A DNA stretch of 20,498 nt, from the NCBI RefSeq assembly GCF_000003605.2, contig NW_003130863.1, positions 15,023-35,520 on the forward strand, given 5' to 3'. Position 1 is the stretch's first letter. Each line of letters opens with the position of its first letter. The translations under genes were made by a program, and so were the position numbers. The DNA is from Saccoglossus kowalevskii. Taxonomy: Eukaryota > Hemichordata > Enteropneusta > Harrimaniidae. A model generated the notes under the pieces. It saw nothing but the letters and a program-made list of their open reading frames with translations, had not been told where the DNA came from and did no database searches. Positions 18,516-20,498 of the stretch are shown here, in pieces.

Positions 18516-19306
18516 TAAAGTCACTAGTGCCCACCAGCACATTTATGTTGCCCTGAAATATAAAAAAATAATAATAAGAGACCCCCCTCCCCCCTGGTTC
18601 AGTAAAAACTGAGAGTGACTAGCCCAGTTGTTACTAGAGGAGTGGCATCTTTTGCAGCTCAAAAAGCTCGTCTGTGATGTTCAGATCGTGTTAACTCAGA
18701 AAAATCATTATACTACGCAACTACGGCGAAATAGGGTCAAGTAAATCCCTATAGTGTATCTACATTTCCTTGCCCCCCACTGAGGGTCATGACTTGCAAT
18801 CAACATGATACCATGGATACATGTACATTGCATGATCAGTAATTCTGTTTACTCTGGTACATGTAAGAACAGTGTGTATGTCAGTCTCCATGCTGGTTGC
18901 TATTGTAGTTTATTCCTGGGGGATCATTACATCTCAGCGGTAAGCCAACAGACTGGATATCTCCTGGATTTAAAATATGTAATTAGGGTATAATTTAATT
19001 TGCTTACTGTGTTGCTATTTTTATTCTTGCTGGAACATTCTAAATTGTTCACTTATATATACGCGTGTATCAATTGCCTCGAACACAATGAAGTATTCTT
19101 TGCTGAAAGACTTTCATTGCCGAGTAGGACTTTTATAGCATAATACAGTGATGTTGTATGTATGTATGTATTTTTTGAGGTAAGGGTCTGGTTGTGTATA
19201 TACAGTCTGATGTTTTGATCTGTGACTTTTATGCAGTGAAACCATTCACCAAAAGGACTCTGTTCAGTATATAGAGGTGTAAAGAAAACTGATTAAATAT
19301 GTTCAG
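18516..19306. other. Region with no gene recognised
   Basis: Contains a short (aat)n and a C-rich run near 18560-18596, a (gtat)n stretch near 19155-19171, and a 62-codon open frame (18805-18993) without known similarity. Confidence 0.4.
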
Positions 19307-19535
19307 TATAGGCCAGGAAAAAAAAAATCTCTGTTTCTAGTTTCATGGAAATTGGCGAGGCGATTTATTATTTTTTTTTTTGAATACTGAGCTAAAATAA
19401 GGTGAAATTTGAGACAAGTGTGAGTACAAGCGCATTTTGGAATGCTTTAGAAGGGAAAAAAAACATCTGAGGCGGCACAGTTCAAAATGATGCGCACGGA
19501 AACGAGAAACAGAGATATTTTTTTTCTCAGCCATA
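19307..19535. mobile_element. 229-bp MITE-like foldback with imperfect TIRs
   Basis: The left end (19307-19348: tataggccagg, an A-run, then atctctgtttctagtttc) is mirrored by the right end (19497-19535), whose reverse complement reads tatggctgag, an A-run, then atctctgtttctcgtttc. The arms are about 40 bp with several mismatches and differing A-run lengths. The interior has no transposase. No clear target-site duplication was found, so the superfamily is undetermined. Confidence 0.6.
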
Positions 19536-20277
19536 GACAGATCGACATGTATATTACATGTATATACAAAGGTTGGTTTGGTTAATAATTTTTTAACTAC
19601 TTGGGTTTAGATTGTGATTTGTAGATTAAATATTAGGATCTTATGTGGTAAATAAAATATTTAAATCATTCTCTATACACATGTAACAAAATACATTTGT
19701 TAATTTTCATTCATAATTTAAAATGCTTTAACTTGTTATAATATTTACAGTTTTATTGTTGGCCAAACTTAATTTAAAACCATTTTAATTTCAAATTTCA
19801 AATTAAATCATTCACAAATTATTCTCATTGAAAAATGTGCATTGTGTGATTTATTTATAAAGTTATTATTTGTCTGTACTGATATAAATCCCATCATGCA
19901 TTGCTGTTTTGTTTTGGGACAACTAACCTAGGAAGTATAAAGTGTTCAATGTTTGATCAGACGCTGTTGTAACATTAGTAAAATAGCCATTCTATGAAGG
20001 ACTTAATAACGACTACAGGAAACAACTCAAGAGTTGTGTGACTAGTCTTAGTGGAAAATGTATTTAATTTCACTATTTTAATTCTTTGAGCAGTTTAACT
20101 AGGCTTTAACTTTACCGATTTAGCAGAAAAATAATGAGTTCTATTGTTATTTTATTTGTTTATGTGAATTTAATTCAGCGAATTATACTTATAGAAAATA
20201 ACAAATTTAAAAATAGTGAATAATTAATGCATTTACAGTAGTTTATCTTTAATCATTGAGAATCCTGCGTGTGTTTC
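19536..20277. other. AT-rich spacer, no gene recognised
   Basis: No supported gene, RNA or clear repeat on either strand. Confidence 0.4.
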
Positions 20278-20498
20278 AGTGACTTGATGAAAACTCATAG
20301 TGACTTGATGACACCCTAAGATGCTGAAAACTCATAGTGACTTGATGACACCCTAAGATGCTGAAAACTCATAGTGACTTGATGACACCCTAAGATGCTG
20401 AAAACTCACAGTGACTTGATGACACCCTAATGATGCTGAAAACTCGTAGTGACTTGATAAAACCCTAAGATGCTGAAAACTCATAGTGACTTGATGAC
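20278..20498. repeat. 37-bp tandem satellite, at least six copies, runs off window
   Basis: The unit is approximately gtgacttgatgacaccctaa followed by gatgctgaaaactcata, 37 bp, with tgacttgatg at 20301 and 20338. The first copy is incomplete (it lacks the caccctaagatgctg part). One later copy has an extra t (ctaatgatgctg). The array continues past the window end. Confidence 0.92.

Overview
The window looks like non-coding-rich nuclear DNA from an invertebrate metazoan. It is AT-rich, has long stretches without coding potential, GT-AG introns, several tandem satellites, and fossils of LINE, hAT and Tc1/mariner-like elements. The style of the LINE tail and of the other repeats would fit a marine invertebrate such as a mollusc or another lophotrochozoan, but this is a weak inference and no species is claimed. 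No prokaryotic operon, CRISPR array, tRNA or rRNA was recognised.

One protein-coding gene can be assembled with confidence. It is a small secreted protein with a single von Willebrand factor type D (VWD) domain, on the + strand from about 8635 (predicted start site) to about 14850. The model has a TATA box, an Inr-like start, a signal-peptide exon (8695-8772), a possible 28-nt microexon (9787-9814), two VWD exons (12558-12814 and 13570-13838) and a short terminal exon with the stop (14490-14523). All junctions agree in phase, giving 221 aa, or 211 aa if the microexon is skipped and a nearby alternative acceptor is used. Intron 2 carries a 21-copy 41-bp tandem array. Intron 3 carries a near-perfect 34-bp stem-loop.

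Left flank (1-8370): four degenerate satellite units (1-540); a decayed hAT transposase C-terminus on the - strand (2443-2667); a 33-bp satellite of about 27 copies (3176-4080) with a 98-bp higher-order repeat; a GC-richer patch with short degenerate repeats (4550-4925); a 27-bp perfect hairpin framed by 7-bp direct repeats (5519-5559); and a GC-rich 114-bp foldback (5928-6041). The rest has no recognisable gene.

Right flank (14850-20498): a promoter-like cluster of CRE, E-box and AAGATGGCG followed by a splice donor (16019-16096), possibly the first exon of another gene; a 399-bp Tc1/mariner-type MITE (17156-17554); a 5'-truncated, frameshifted LINE 3' end on the - strand (about 17620-18515); a second MITE-like foldback (19307-19535); and a 37-bp satellite running off the end of the window (20278-20498).

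The most useful points for a second look are the compact VWD gene whose stop codon lies in a 20-bp tandem duplication, its microexon with a tandem acceptor, the intronic hairpin, the mobile-element fossils readable only through broken frames, and the two satellites that produce deceptive open reading frames. I found no convincing new multi-gene system.
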